Shown: positions 38,744 to 46,912 of the stretch, in pieces
Layout of the letters: each line of letters begins with the position of its first letter
How positions within the stretch are numbered: position 1 is the stretch's first letter
Source: Shewanella sp. MBTL60-007
Lineage (GTDB): Bacteria > Pseudomonadota > Gammaproteobacteria > Enterobacterales > Shewanellaceae
Assembly (NCBI RefSeq): GCF_019654915.1
Contig: NZ_BPET01000004.1
Location: 1-64,000 of the forward strand
Direction: 5' to 3'
DNA length: 64,000 nt
The notes under the pieces: model-generated
What the model was told of the DNA's origin: nothing
Database searches by the model: none
What the model saw: the letters and a program-made list of their open reading frames with translations, nothing else
Made by a program: the position numbers and the translations under genes

Positions 38744-39577
38744 ATGAACATCTTATGTAAATTGTTATTGGTGTTGGGCCTATTTATATCTGCTTCTACT
38801 CCTATTTTTGCTGTTGAAACACCCGCTAAACGCATTGTTGCGCTGTCGCCGCACTCGGTTGAGATGCTGTACGCGATTGGTGCGGGGGAGTCGATTGTGG
38901 CTACCACTGACCATGCAGACTTTCCCGAAGCGGCTTTAGCTATTCCACGCATTGGCGGTTATTACGGTATCCAGATAGAGCGAGTGCTGGAGCTAGAGCC
39001 TGATTTAGTTGTGGTGTGGGGCAGCGGTAATAAAGCCGAAGATATTGAGCGTATCAAAGAGCTGGGCTTTCGCGTGTTTGATAGTAACCCGCAGACACTT
39101 GAGGCGGTAGCCGATGAGCTAGAATCTCTTGGTGAGCTGACGGGGCATCAGGTGCAAGCTGCGAAAGTAGCTGCAGATTACCGTGAGAAGCTGAAACAGT
39201 TACGTATCGATAACGCAGCCAAGTCTGAGGTGAGTGTCTTCTATCAGCTGTGGTCGACTCCCTTGATGACGGTTGCAAAAAACAGCTGGATCCAACAGAT
39301 CATTGCTGTATGTCACGGCGATAATGTATTTGTCGATGCTGCCAGCGATTATCCACAAGTTAGCCTAGAAACAGTGGTCTTGAAACAGCCTGAAGTGATC
39401 CTACAGAGCCAAGATGAGGGGAACATAGTCGGTGTAAACTGGAGTAAGTGGGCTGAGATCCCTGCGGTTAAGAATGGCCATATCTACCAGCTCAACGCTG
39501 ATCTCCTTCACCGCGCTGCACCAAGAGCACTGCTTGGCGTCGAGGAACTGTGCGAAGCGCTAGATAAGTCGCGTTAA
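38744..39577 (+). CDS. btuF: Cobalamin-binding periplasmic protein BtuF
   Basis: A class III solute-binding protein for a BtuCD importer. Residues 1-23 are a signal peptide ending PIFA. The mature part starts with R-I-V-A-L-S-P-H-S-V-E, the TroA/BtuF pattern, with a TTDHADFP loop and GGYYGIQIERVLELEPDLVV (about 68-87). Length (277) is close to E. coli BtuF. It completes the BtuCDF set, although it lies 7 kb from btuDC. The outer-membrane receptor BtuB is not in the window. Confidence 0.88.
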   Translation: MNILCKLLLVLGLFISASTPIFAVETPAKRIVALSPHSVEMLYAIGAGESIVATTDHADFPEAALAIPRIGGYYGIQIERVLELEPDLVVVWGSGNKAEDIERIKELGFRVFDSNPQTLEAVADELESLGELTGHQVQAAKVAADYREKLKQLRIDNAAKSEVSVFYQLWSTPLMTVAKNSWIQQIIAVCHGDNVFVDAASDYPQVSLETVVLKQPEVILQSQDEGNIVGVNWSKWAEIPAVKNGHIYQLNADLLHRAAPRALLGVEELCEALDKSR

Positions 39578-39589
39578 AAATTATCTACT

Positions 39590-39624
39590 CCACAAGCCTG
39601 TCCGGCTCTGCTGCAGGCTTGTGG
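39590..39624 (+). terminator. Perfect 11-bp stem-loop after btuF
   Basis: CCACAAGCCTG pairs with CAGGCTTGTGG around a 13-base loop, 12 bases after the btuF stop codon. A U tract is lacking. The rest of the 432-base gap to the HdeD gene holds nothing I recognise. Confidence 0.6.
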
Positions 39625-40009
39625 CAGGTACTCAACCTGTCCCGGATAGCCTTATTTTTAGATATGAGTAATATCATTCTTACTCCCGCCATTAAAGTCA
39701 CGCTATATCGTTATTTGTGACATTGGTCGCATTCGCGTTTGGTGCTGAGTTCTACCATATTGAGCTTGCGTGGTTTATATCACTGGCTTAACTCTGTTTG
39801 TCTAGAGTGAAAAACTGCTAATTCCCGGTGAACATTAGGTTAAATCAATAAATATTGACCTACAGCTAGTCATATCTTCATTGATGACCAATACTTGAGC
39901 TTGTATTGCTAATTCAAATAGTTGGATCTGTTTTTGATAAACACTCTAAAAATGAATTGAACACTCAGGCTTAGCTGCTAATCAATCAGCTGACTCTTAA
40001 GGATATAAT

Positions 40010-40567
40010 ATGGAAAACCCAGTAAATACTATGCTTACAAAAGGCTGGAAATGGTTCGTCATAGTGGGTGTAGTGGTTACCCTTGCTGGCTTTCTTGCTA
40101 TAAGTTTGCCTGTTGCTGTGGGGGTGGCTATTACCGCTATCATTGGAGCGATCTTTTTAGTTATCGGTCTGGTGCAGGTTTACCACACCTTCAGCATTCC
40201 TAAATGGAAAGCTAAGTCTTGGTATGTCATTAGTGCACTGTTCTATCTTATTGGTGGCATACTCATTTTAGCCGAACCCTTCGTTAGTTTATTGACCATT
40301 ACGGCAATGATGATTGTTATTATGCTGTTTAATGGGGTGACTAGGATATTTTTTGGTTTTATGAGCCGAGGTAATCTAGATGGTTGGGTCTGGATTGTGT
40401 TCAGTGGGTTAGTATCAACAGCCATTGCGGTTTACTTTTTTACTCTGATGAACAATCCTGAATTTTCACTGTCTCTTTTAGGGATCTTTATTGGTGTTTC
40501 TTTTATCTTTGAAGGGATTAGTTTTATCTTCATCGGGGTACAGATGAAAAAGGTTGTGCCTAAATAA
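40010..40567 (+). CDS. HdeD family acid-resistance-like membrane protein (DUF308)
   Basis: A 185-residue inner-membrane protein with six predicted hydrophobic helices in three pairs, and the G-x-x-F-x-x-x-G-x-x-x-x-Y-H and F-x-G-V-T-R-I-F patterns of HdeD/DUF308 proteins. HdeD contributes to acid resistance in E. coli by an unclear mechanism; elsewhere the function is unknown. An AAGGATAT sequence precedes the ATG. It stands alone between intergenic repeats. Confidence 0.85.
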   Translation: MENPVNTMLTKGWKWFVIVGVVVTLAGFLAISLPVAVGVAITAIIGAIFLVIGLVQVYHTFSIPKWKAKSWYVISALFYLIGGILILAEPFVSLLTITAMMIVIMLFNGVTRIFFGFMSRGNLDGWVWIVFSGLVSTAIAVYFFTLMNNPEFSLSLLGIFIGVSFIFEGISFIFIGVQMKKVVPK

Positions 40568-40607
40568 CCTACGTACCTGTAATCATCACGTATTCGCTTT
40601 TAGCTAC

Positions 40608-40830
40608 TTTTCCTAGGGCTCAGGTTCTAGGAAATAGATTCTAGAAAATAGGTTCTAGGAAAAGCAACTCCTCCTACCCAGGAGCTGTTTTCTAGAACCA
40701 TCTAGTAATCCTTGAACCGCCTAAACAAGTGACGGCATAAATGCCGACCTACAGAAGCAGAACTGCTTTTTCGTCTTAGCTGTTATCGTCTTTACCTTTC
40801 CGCTTTTCCTAGAACCTAGAACCTGCTTTT
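40608..40830. repeat. Mixed CTAGG/TAGAACC and reverse 15-mer repeats between the HdeD and MAPEG genes
   Basis: Several imperfect TTCTAGGAAA and GAACC-type units (40608-40700) are followed by GTCTTAGC/CGTCTTTACC pieces in reverse orientation and two TAGAACC heptamers near 40808. This is a decayed form of the families described at 30290-30990. Confidence 0.7.
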
Positions 40831-40906
40831 CTTATGCTGTAGTGTTATAAAAACATAACTGTTAAATAAAGCTGATAAATAAAACAATAATAAAGGATTC
40901 AAATAT

Positions 40907-41290
40907 ATGACCACGCTACTCATCTGTCTATTTATTGCCATGTTGTTGCCCTATGCTGCAAAGGGGCCGGTTGCGGTGGCAATGGCCAAGCTAGGAGGTT
41001 ATGACAATAACCATCCCCGTGAGCAGCAGGCCAAACTTACAGGCTTTGGCGCTCGGGCCGTTGCGGCGCATCAAAATGCTTTCGAGTCATTGCTGATTTT
41101 TGGTTTGTCAGTTCTGGCTGTTATAGCCACAGATAAAGTGAATGGAGTCGCAGAAACGGCTGCAATCGTGCATGTGATTGCAAGAGTAGCGTATCAGTTC
41201 TTGTACTTAGTGGATAAAGGTACGCTGCGTTCACTGTCGTGGTTTGTGGCAATATTTGCCTCATTTACCGTGTTTTGGCAGGCGGTTTAA
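40907..41290 (+). CDS. MAPEG family membrane protein
   Basis: A 127-residue protein with about four hydrophobic helices. The family core is RAVAAHQNAFESLLIF (about residues 45-60, with the R-x-x-x-A-H-x-N-x-x-E-x pattern) and ARVAYQFLYLVDKGTLRSL. Eukaryotic MAPEG proteins are glutathione transferases/peroxidases and eicosanoid enzymes; the role of the bacterial short form is unknown. It is monocistronic and flanked on both sides by repeats. Confidence 0.85.
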   Translation: MTTLLICLFIAMLLPYAAKGPVAVAMAKLGGYDNNHPREQQAKLTGFGARAVAAHQNAFESLLIFGLSVLAVIATDKVNGVAETAAIVHVIARVAYQFLYLVDKGTLRSLSWFVAIFASFTVFWQAV

Positions 41291-41317
41291 AAGAAGGTCT
41301 TAGGGTTAACAGAAGGT

Positions 41318-41555
41318 CTTAGGTTCTAGGTTCTAGGCTTTAGGTTCTAGGAAGAGCAAAGACGGTAGAAGCAAAGACGGTAGAAGCTAAGACGGTAGAA
41401 GCTAAGACGGTTAAAGCAAAGACGGTAGAAGCTAAGACGGTAGAAGCTAAGACGGTAGAAGCTAAGACGGTTAAAGCAAAGACGGTAGAAGCAAAGACGG
41501 TAGAAGCAAAGACGGTAGAAGCTAAGACGATGAAAGCAAAGACGGGTAAAGCTGA
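41318..41555. repeat. GGTTCTA heptamers followed by a 13-unit 15-bp satellite
   Basis: GGTTCTA copies (41318-41352) lead into 13 successive units of GACGGTAGAAGCWAA with exact 15-base spacing from 41361 to 41541. Units alternate GCAAA and GCTAA, with a GTTAAAGC variant every four to five units, which suggests amplification of higher-order blocks. The order heptamer, 15-mer, REP is the same as after cobC. Confidence 0.92.
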
Positions 41556-41570
41556 GATAGGAAAATCCGG

Positions 41571-42080
41571 AAAAGTATTGGCTGTTGTAGGTCGGGCTTT
41601 AGCCCGTCATGCTTGTGATTTTTCTAGCAGGGCGCAGCCCGTCCTCGAAGCGAAGCGCCCTAGAGCCTAGCGCCTTATTTTAAGGCTAAGACGGTAAGAG
41701 CCGAACGGTCTGCGACCTAGGGAACGTGACTTAGTCACTACGGAACGCTGCGCTTACGGAAAAGCGGTGTTTGTTGTAGGTCGGGCTTTAGCCCGTCATG
41801 CTTGTGATTTTCCTAGCAGGGCGCAGCCCGCTCTCGCCGCGAAGCGCCCTAGAGCCTAGCGCCTTATTTTAAGGCTAAGACGGTAAGAGCCGAACGGTCT
41901 GCGACCTAGGGAACGTGACTTCGTCACTACGGAACGCTGCGCTTACGGAAAAGCGGTGTTTGTTGTAGGTCGGGCTTTAGCCCGTCATGCTTTTGCGTTT
42001 CCTAGTAGGGCGCAGCCCGTCCGTCTTTGTTTGTTCGGCCTTCAACCGTCTTAGCTTTTTCTTACTCTTTACCTTCTTTG
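41571..42080. repeat. Three REP/BIME-like elements within a 189-bp higher-order repeat
   Basis: GTAG-headed hairpins (TCGGGCTTTAGCCCG) occur at about 41588, 41776 and 41965. Two are embedded in a longer unit with a 189-base period that also carries a GTGACTTCGTCAC-type palindrome and GTAAG/CTTAC ends (41683-41760 and 41872-41948). The array runs into degenerate reverse 15-mers (42020-42080) and stops at the tetraheme cytochrome stop codon, which lies inside a TAGAACCTA motif. Confidence 0.88.
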
Positions 42081-42099
42081 CTTTATTCGGCGCTAGAAC

Positions 42100-42480
42100 C
42101 TATCGCTTCATTTCTGGGTATTCAAACTCGTGACACTGATTACAGTAAACTTTGCTCTCTTTGTGCTCCATATGGCAGTAGGTACAAGGTAGGTCAGTGC
42201 CGTAGTGTAGGCTGTCATGCGGGTTTGGCTCTACATCGTGACCTGAACCAGCTGGACGCTTAGTGAGTTCGGCTATATCGCTTGGTGTGCCGTGACAGCT
42301 TTCGCAGTTGCTCGCTTCAGGAATGGTTTTGCGTTTGGCGTCGCCATGACAAAAACTACAATCAACCTTGCCGTTGTCACCAGTCATGATCTCTTTGTGG
42401 TAATCTTTAAGCTTCATTGCGTTGGCTGCCGGAATTGACATCAGCATCACCATACAGATAGCCGTTAGTACTCTTAACAT
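42100..42480 (-). CDS. Periplasmic tetraheme cytochrome c (flavocytochrome c heme subunit)
   Basis: A 126-residue small cytochrome. Residues 1-21 are a signal peptide. Four C-x-x-C-H motifs follow: CSFCH (41-45), CESCH (59-63), CTYCH (99-103) and CNQCH (113-117). Their spacing and the C-terminal E-x-x-x-V-Y-C-x-x-C-H-x-F pattern match the N-terminal heme domain of the Shewanella flavocytochrome c fumarate reductase. Here that domain is a separate protein, probably passing electrons from the CymA-type quinol dehydrogenase to the nearby flavoprotein. It is 224 bases downstream of the lyase-like gene on the same strand, with a stem-loop between them. Confidence 0.93.
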   Translation of the reverse strand: MLRVLTAICMVMLMSIPAANAMKLKDYHKEIMTGDNGKVDCSFCHGDAKRKTIPEASNCESCHGTPSDIAELTKRPAGSGHDVEPNPHDSLHYGTDLPCTYCHMEHKESKVYCNQCHEFEYPEMKR

Positions 42481-42623
42481 CTTTAATCCTATTCTTTATT
42501 TGGGGCGCTTATGCCCACGAATTGTTGAAACAAAATCTATTAACCGAAACTTATTTAGTTCGAGCTTATTAATCAGGAGCTTGCTCTTGAGTGACAGGGC
42601 TATCCTTAGCCTTGTGCATTCAG

Positions 42624-42662
42624 CTTGCAGCAATAGGTGGGAGTGGTTCCTATCGCTGCAAG
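42624..42662 (-). ncRNA. Stable stem-loop between the lyase-like gene and the cytochrome gene
   Basis: CTTGCAGC and ATAGG pair with CCTAT and GCTGCAAG (13 pairs with one opposed mismatch, 11-base loop). There is no U tract after it on the minus strand, so it looks more like an mRNA processing or stability element in a polycistronic message than a full terminator. Classed here as an RNA structural element, not a known ncRNA gene. Confidence 0.45.
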
Positions 42663-42704
42663 GGAGAACAAGCGAGGCGAATTTGAGTCGCCTTAATTCA
42701 TGGA

Positions 42705-44354
42705 TTAGAACTGAGTAATAAAATCGTATGACGCCTTAATATCTGGTGTGAACGGGCGGTCAACTTCAACAAATGGCACTTGCTTACGGAACGCATCATG
42801 CATAGCTTTGGTCGCTTCGCCTTGCTTGATGTTCTCGTCTGCAAGCTTGCGAAGATCGATAGCTTGAGTCGAGTGCATTAGCTCTAAGCCGTACATTACA
42901 TTTGTGTTATCAACAATTTGGATAAGTCTGTCAGACGCCAGTTTCAAATTAGTGAAGGTATCTTCGATGTTACCCGCGATTTGAATACCATCGAACGATA
43001 CTGGGTTCGCTAAGGCTTTGTTACGCACTTGCATGTCGACGAAGGTCTTCTGGATTGCACCAAAGGCGTGGCCATTGTTACCCGGTGCACTTAGGAAGCG
43101 TGGTAGACGAGTAAAGTGGTCATCCGATAGATGGATGGTGCGCATGGCGCTGTTATGTGAAACGTGAGTCAGAGCGATGCTGAGCTGCTGTACGGCAAGT
43201 GCAACAGGTAGTGGCTCAAAGTTGGTGGTTGGGAACACGCCGCCTTTGCCTTCAACAAGGTACTTAGATACCTGAGAGTTGTTGCCGTAGTCTATGCCCG
43301 CACCAAGGATAACACCTGGGTTATCGTCAGAATGGTTGATTTGAATATCAATCATCTGTCCAAGATCTGCTAGTGCCTTGTATGCGCTTGCAAAGGTGTA
43401 GGCTGTAGTACGGTAACTGAGTGGGTCTTGGAGCGGACGTTCACTGTTAGCATCCCATAAGTAGCTACCAGTTAGGCTGTCACGCACATTGGCTGTCGCT
43501 TCTTTGAGGTAAGGGAAAGGGCGAATGTCGTTGGTCTGTGGCAAGAATGGTGACACGTTACCGTTAAGGCCTTCAAGACTTAAGCTAAATACCGTTGGTG
43601 ACACCTCAAGTAAGTGCTTGGCATCGCGGTAACCCTTCATTGCGTATGTAACGCCAACAGAGTTGTTCGATAGAATCGATAGCGCGTCTTTACCGACAGG
43701 CTTAAGTGGCTTGATGCCCGCTTTTTTCATCGCCTCAGCGCTGTTCATGCGCTCACCTTTGTAGATAACGTCCCACTCACCAATCATGGCAAGGCCAACG
43801 TGAGAAGCTAGAAGAATATCTGCTTCACCCACGGTGCCCTTAGATGGGATGATAGGTGAAATATCGTTATTTAGATAAGCTTGGTAAAGCTCGGCAACAT
43901 AAGGCTGCACACCTGTGTGACCAGACAGAATTGTGTTTAAGCGTACCGCTAGGGCGACACGGGTTAAACGTACAGGCATAGCTTCACCGACACCAGCGCT
44001 GTGAGCACGTAGAGTGCTGTAGTTGAATGACTCTGAAGCCTTCAATACTTCGGCGCTTAGCTCACCGTTAGCATCAAATAGTTTGTGATCTTTGTTTAGG
44101 CCGACACCTACTGTTAGGCCGTAAACTGGCTTTCCTAGGCGTGCCGCTTCCATCAATAACTCGTGGGCTTTTACTAGCGTAGTCGCCGACTGTGGGGCGA
44201 TTTTAACTTCGGCGCCATCTGCGATAGCCCAAGCTTGGTCTTGTGTGAAGTGCTTACCGTCTAGTACCACAGGCTCTGCAGCCATGGCATGAGTTGCAGT
44301 TAATGCGAGAGCGAGTGATGTTAATACAGCATTTTTAGTTGTTTTCATCTTCAT
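42705..44354 (-). CDS. Exported HAL/PAL-family lyase homologue lacking the MIO triad
   Basis: A 549-residue homologue of histidine/phenylalanine ammonia-lyases with a Sec signal peptide (residues 1-25, AMA-A cleavage), so it is periplasmic; ordinary HutH is cytoplasmic. Family landmarks are conserved: Tyr78 in VYGLTVGVG, the LRAHSAGVGEAM block (115-126), the ALAVRLNTILSGHTGV segment (134-149), QDPLSYRT with Arg315, INHSDDNP (339-346) and TNFEPLPVA. The cofactor site differs. Where active family members have G-S-V-G-A-S-G-D-L, this protein has G173-T-V-G-E-A-D-I-L, so the Ala-Ser-Gly that cyclises to MIO is Glu177-Ala-Asp. A normal MIO-dependent deamination is therefore unlikely. It follows the flavoprotein gene by 66 bases. 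Confidence 0.88.
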   Translation of the reverse strand: MKMKTTKNAVLTSLALALTATHAMAAEPVVLDGKHFTQDQAWAIADGAEVKIAPQSATTLVKAHELLMEAARLGKPVYGLTVGVGLNKDHKLFDANGELSAEVLKASESFNYSTLRAHSAGVGEAMPVRLTRVALAVRLNTILSGHTGVQPYVAELYQAYLNNDISPIIPSKGTVGEADILLASHVGLAMIGEWDVIYKGERMNSAEAMKKAGIKPLKPVGKDALSILSNNSVGVTYAMKGYRDAKHLLEVSPTVFSLSLEGLNGNVSPFLPQTNDIRPFPYLKEATANVRDSLTGSYLWDANSERPLQDPLSYRTTAYTFASAYKALADLGQMIDIQINHSDDNPGVILGAGIDYGNNSQVSKYLVEGKGGVFPTTNFEPLPVALAVQQLSIALTHVSHNSAMRTIHLSDDHFTRLPRFLSAPGNNGHAFGAIQKTFVDMQVRNKALANPVSFDGIQIAGNIEDTFTNLKLASDRLIQIVDNTNVMYGLELMHSTQAIDLRKLADENIKQGEATKAMHDAFRKQVPFVEVDRPFTPDIKASYDFITQF

Positions 44355-44420
44355 CTATTCCATAATTTTTTGCAGCTAAGTGGTAGTCACTCAGCAAGGC
44401 GAATTTGATTTCTATTTGGG

Positions 44421-45980
44421 TTAAGCGATATTCAGTGTTATTGACTGGCTCTGTGCACAATGGCGGCCAGCATTACGCCCGGTTACCACCCCTTCCGCTA
44501 CCGCGCAAGCACCTAAACGACTCGCACCGTGAATACCACCCGTCGCTTCGCCGGCAGCGTATAGGCCTGGAATGGGTTTGTTGCTGACAAGGTGTAGTAC
44601 TTCTGATGCGGTGTTAACTTTTACGCCACCCATGCAGTAGTGAACCTTTGGCCACATACGTACTGCGTACCAAGGACCTTTATCTAACAGCATGGCTTTT
44701 TGCATAGGACGGCCGAACTCAGCGTCTTCCCCTTTGCTTACCGCTTCGTTCCAGCGTGCAACCTGCGCCTTTAGCGCTTCGGCTGGCATGTTGTAGATCT
44801 TGGCAAGCTCATCTAGATTGTCGGCTTTCTTAATCACATTGTATTTAAGGCCCCAATCTAGCGTTTGCGCATCTTTTGCACCTTCGGCATTGGTAAAGCC
44901 AATCGGATAAACAGGATTACCTTTATCGTCGCGGCGGGTCATGATGGCATCAGCACGAGCTTTACGGTCGGCAAGCTCGTTAAAGAAGCGTTCACCGGTA
45001 CGGACGTCAACAACGATGCCACTAGGGTAGGTGGCGATAGTGTTGAATTGTGATGCGGTGCCAAAGCCTTTCTCGTCAGGAGATGCCCATGGACCTAGCT
45101 GGATCTGATCTAAGTGAATCGGGTTAGCGCCTAGTAGCATCATCTGCTTAAGTGCTTCAGAGGTCGCACCTGCATGGTTGGTAGAGTCTAGCTCACTGGT
45201 ATACTCTGGTTGTTGCATCTGACGATACTCGATGTCATTACCAAAGCCACCCGTAGCCATGATCACGCCTTTACGGGCACCAATCTTAGCCATCTTACCC
45301 GTGCGTTCTTTTGGGAAGTAGTAGCCTTGACGAACTTCGATACCGATCACACGGCCACTGTCATCTTTGACGAAACCTTCTAGCTTGGTCTGGTTTCTCA
45401 TGTCGATGCCACTCTTCTTAGCGGCTTTGATAAGTGGGCGAATAATGCCTGCGCCTGAGCTTTGTACGGTTTGCAGTACACGCGGAATAGAGTGGCCGCC
45501 GAAGTGTTGTACGAATGGCTTCCACTCAACACCATGGTCGATAAGCCACTCACAAGACTCGGCGGTACCATTACACACAAGCTTTAGCATCTCGACATCG
45601 TTCATGCCGCGGCCGGACTCAAGCATATCGGCAACCATGACATCGACAGAATCTTCGATACCTTCTTTCTTTTGCAGTGGTGAGCCTGCAACCGCCATTG
45701 CGCCACCGTTAATGGTAGAGTTACCGCCAAACACGGGCATCTTGTCGATAACCATAACGCTTGCGCCGCTCTCTTTTGCCTGTAGTGCTGCAGACATACC
45801 CGCAAAGCCACTACCAACGACGATGACATCGACCACTTCATCAAACTTTGCCTCGTCTGCAGAGACGCAAGCGGCATTAGCCGATAAGGCAACTGTGCTA
45901 CCAAGGCCTGCAACGGCCATCGCTGCGCCACCTTTTAATAATTGGCGTCGGCCAGGACTTGCCAGTTCTTTTACGTTCAT
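44421..45980 (-). CDS. Tat-exported fumarate-reductase-type flavoprotein (split flavocytochrome c)
   Basis: A 519-residue FAD protein of the FrdA/FccA/urocanate reductase family. A twin-arginine signal (PGRRQLLKGG, residues 9-18) exports it folded. The FAD-binding GSGFAGMSAA (57-66) and FGGNS (84-88) follow. Of the fumarate reductase active site, the proton-donor arginine (Arg339 in ADRKARAD), a C-terminal histidine (His447 in VHYCMGG) and the final arginine (Arg488 in GASRLG) are kept. The first substrate histidine segment instead reads IQLGPWAS, so fumarate is probably not the substrate. No heme domain is fused; the nearby tetraheme protein probably supplies electrons. First gene of a sigma-54 controlled operon. 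Confidence 0.9.
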   Translation of the reverse strand: MNVKELASPGRRQLLKGGAAMAVAGLGSTVALSANAACVSADEAKFDEVVDVIVVGSGFAGMSAALQAKESGASVMVIDKMPVFGGNSTINGGAMAVAGSPLQKKEGIEDSVDVMVADMLESGRGMNDVEMLKLVCNGTAESCEWLIDHGVEWKPFVQHFGGHSIPRVLQTVQSSGAGIIRPLIKAAKKSGIDMRNQTKLEGFVKDDSGRVIGIEVRQGYYFPKERTGKMAKIGARKGVIMATGGFGNDIEYRQMQQPEYTSELDSTNHAGATSEALKQMMLLGANPIHLDQIQLGPWASPDEKGFGTASQFNTIATYPSGIVVDVRTGERFFNELADRKARADAIMTRRDDKGNPVYPIGFTNAEGAKDAQTLDWGLKYNVIKKADNLDELAKIYNMPAEALKAQVARWNEAVSKGEDAEFGRPMQKAMLLDKGPWYAVRMWPKVHYCMGGVKVNTASEVLHLVSNKPIPGLYAAGEATGGIHGASRLGACAVAEGVVTGRNAGRHCAQSQSITLNIA

Positions 45981-46052
45981 CTATCTGTTCCCTATGTGTA
46001 TTTTCTAATTATGTTTCTGAGCCGTTTAAGCTCTAACTCATGTAGATGAAGT

Positions 46053-46068
46053 TGCAGTGACTGTGCCA
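46053..46068 (-). promoter_or_regulatory. Sigma-54 promoter of the flavoprotein operon
   Basis: On the minus strand TGGCAC-AGTCA-CTGCA fits the -24/-12 consensus TGGCAC-N5-TTGCA with one mismatch. It lies about 75 bases upstream of the flavoprotein start codon. A sigma-54 activator gene is divergent, and the same promoter type occurs before the porin gene. Confidence 0.85.
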
Positions 46069-46120
46069 ACTACCTAATTTTCAGTATAAAGCTTATGATT
46101 TATGAACAGGATCCTGAAAT

Positions 46121-46157
46121 CGTGAAATATCAAGATTTACCACCATGATATTTCGTG
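46121..46157. promoter_or_regulatory. Upstream activator site of the flavoprotein operon
   Basis: CGTGAAATATCA and TGATATTTCGTG form an inverted repeat with a 13-base spacer, 55-90 bases upstream of the -24 element, the normal place for an enhancer-binding protein. The CACGAAATATC core recurs near the activator start and upstream of the porin. Confidence 0.7.
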
Positions 46158-46823
46158 GTTATCTCGACATATCAATAATAAACAGGGTTTATAAATTGAC
46201 TTTAAAATAGGCTTTTGCACTTGCTGTTTATAAAAGGTAAATAACCAACTGTAAAATGGGGAGCTTGTATTCGGTATAAGTAGGGTTAATAGTCGTTATT
46301 AATATATATGTTAGCCAATTAATTTGGTTTGCGGTAGGGGCTGTGTAGGTTTAAATGAATTAATCTATTAAATTATTTGCCTACTTTTTAAGTCGTTTTT
46401 GTCTTGCACCAATTAGTGTTTTTATTAGCCTATATAGAAAAGGTTTGATAGGCGCAAACAAGCACGTGTGGTGTTGGTGCTTGTCATGTAAAGCGCTATA
46501 TAATCAAGAGTTTGCCTTTAATGTAGCTTTGTTTGGAGGCTGCGGAATATATTTTTATATGTACAAATCATCATATGTTGCAGTGAAACTTATAAGCCTC
46601 TCACACATTTAACTCTATGGGTAAATAGGTCACATATCTGAGTTTATTTTTAAATTACTCACATGTTTTATCGATTTTGTAAAAGCATTCACATCTTCAT
46701 ATTTAGTTTTAAGTAGCTCTCATATTCTAAGCTTTTCTTCATATTTAATTTATTTTCACCTATATTTTTATGTGGCATCGACCACGGTTTTATATATGTC
46801 TTACTCGTTTTGTTTCTGTTTCC

Positions 46824-46912
46824 GATTATTTATGAACAGGAGCACAGAATCACGAAATACAATGATCTACCATCACGAAACTTCGTGGCCACCTCGAGAT
46901 ATCAATGAAACA
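46824..46912 (+). repeat. Second copy of the roughly 90-bp operator region, spanning the activator start codon
   Basis: This segment parallels 46093-46180. It shares TTTATGAACAGGA, then (C)ACGAAATA, GAT-TACCA, TTCGTGG, CTCGA-ATATCAAT in the same order and spacing. It contains CACGAAATAC (46851) and the palindrome CACGAA-AC-TTCGTG (46874-46887), ending 17 bases before the activator ATG. It may be an autoregulatory site. The intervening 46180-46820 is AT-rich without another recognisable element. Confidence 0.75.

Noticed and set aside
42705..44354. Ordinary cytoplasmic histidine ammonia-lyase (hutH)
   Set aside because: It has a signal peptide, lacks the Ala-Ser-Gly triad and is not beside hutU, hutI or hutG.
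46180..46820. Small RNA gene in the AT-rich region before the activator
   Set aside because: No promoter-terminator pair can be defended. The region is long enough but shows no stable hairpin followed by a T tract.
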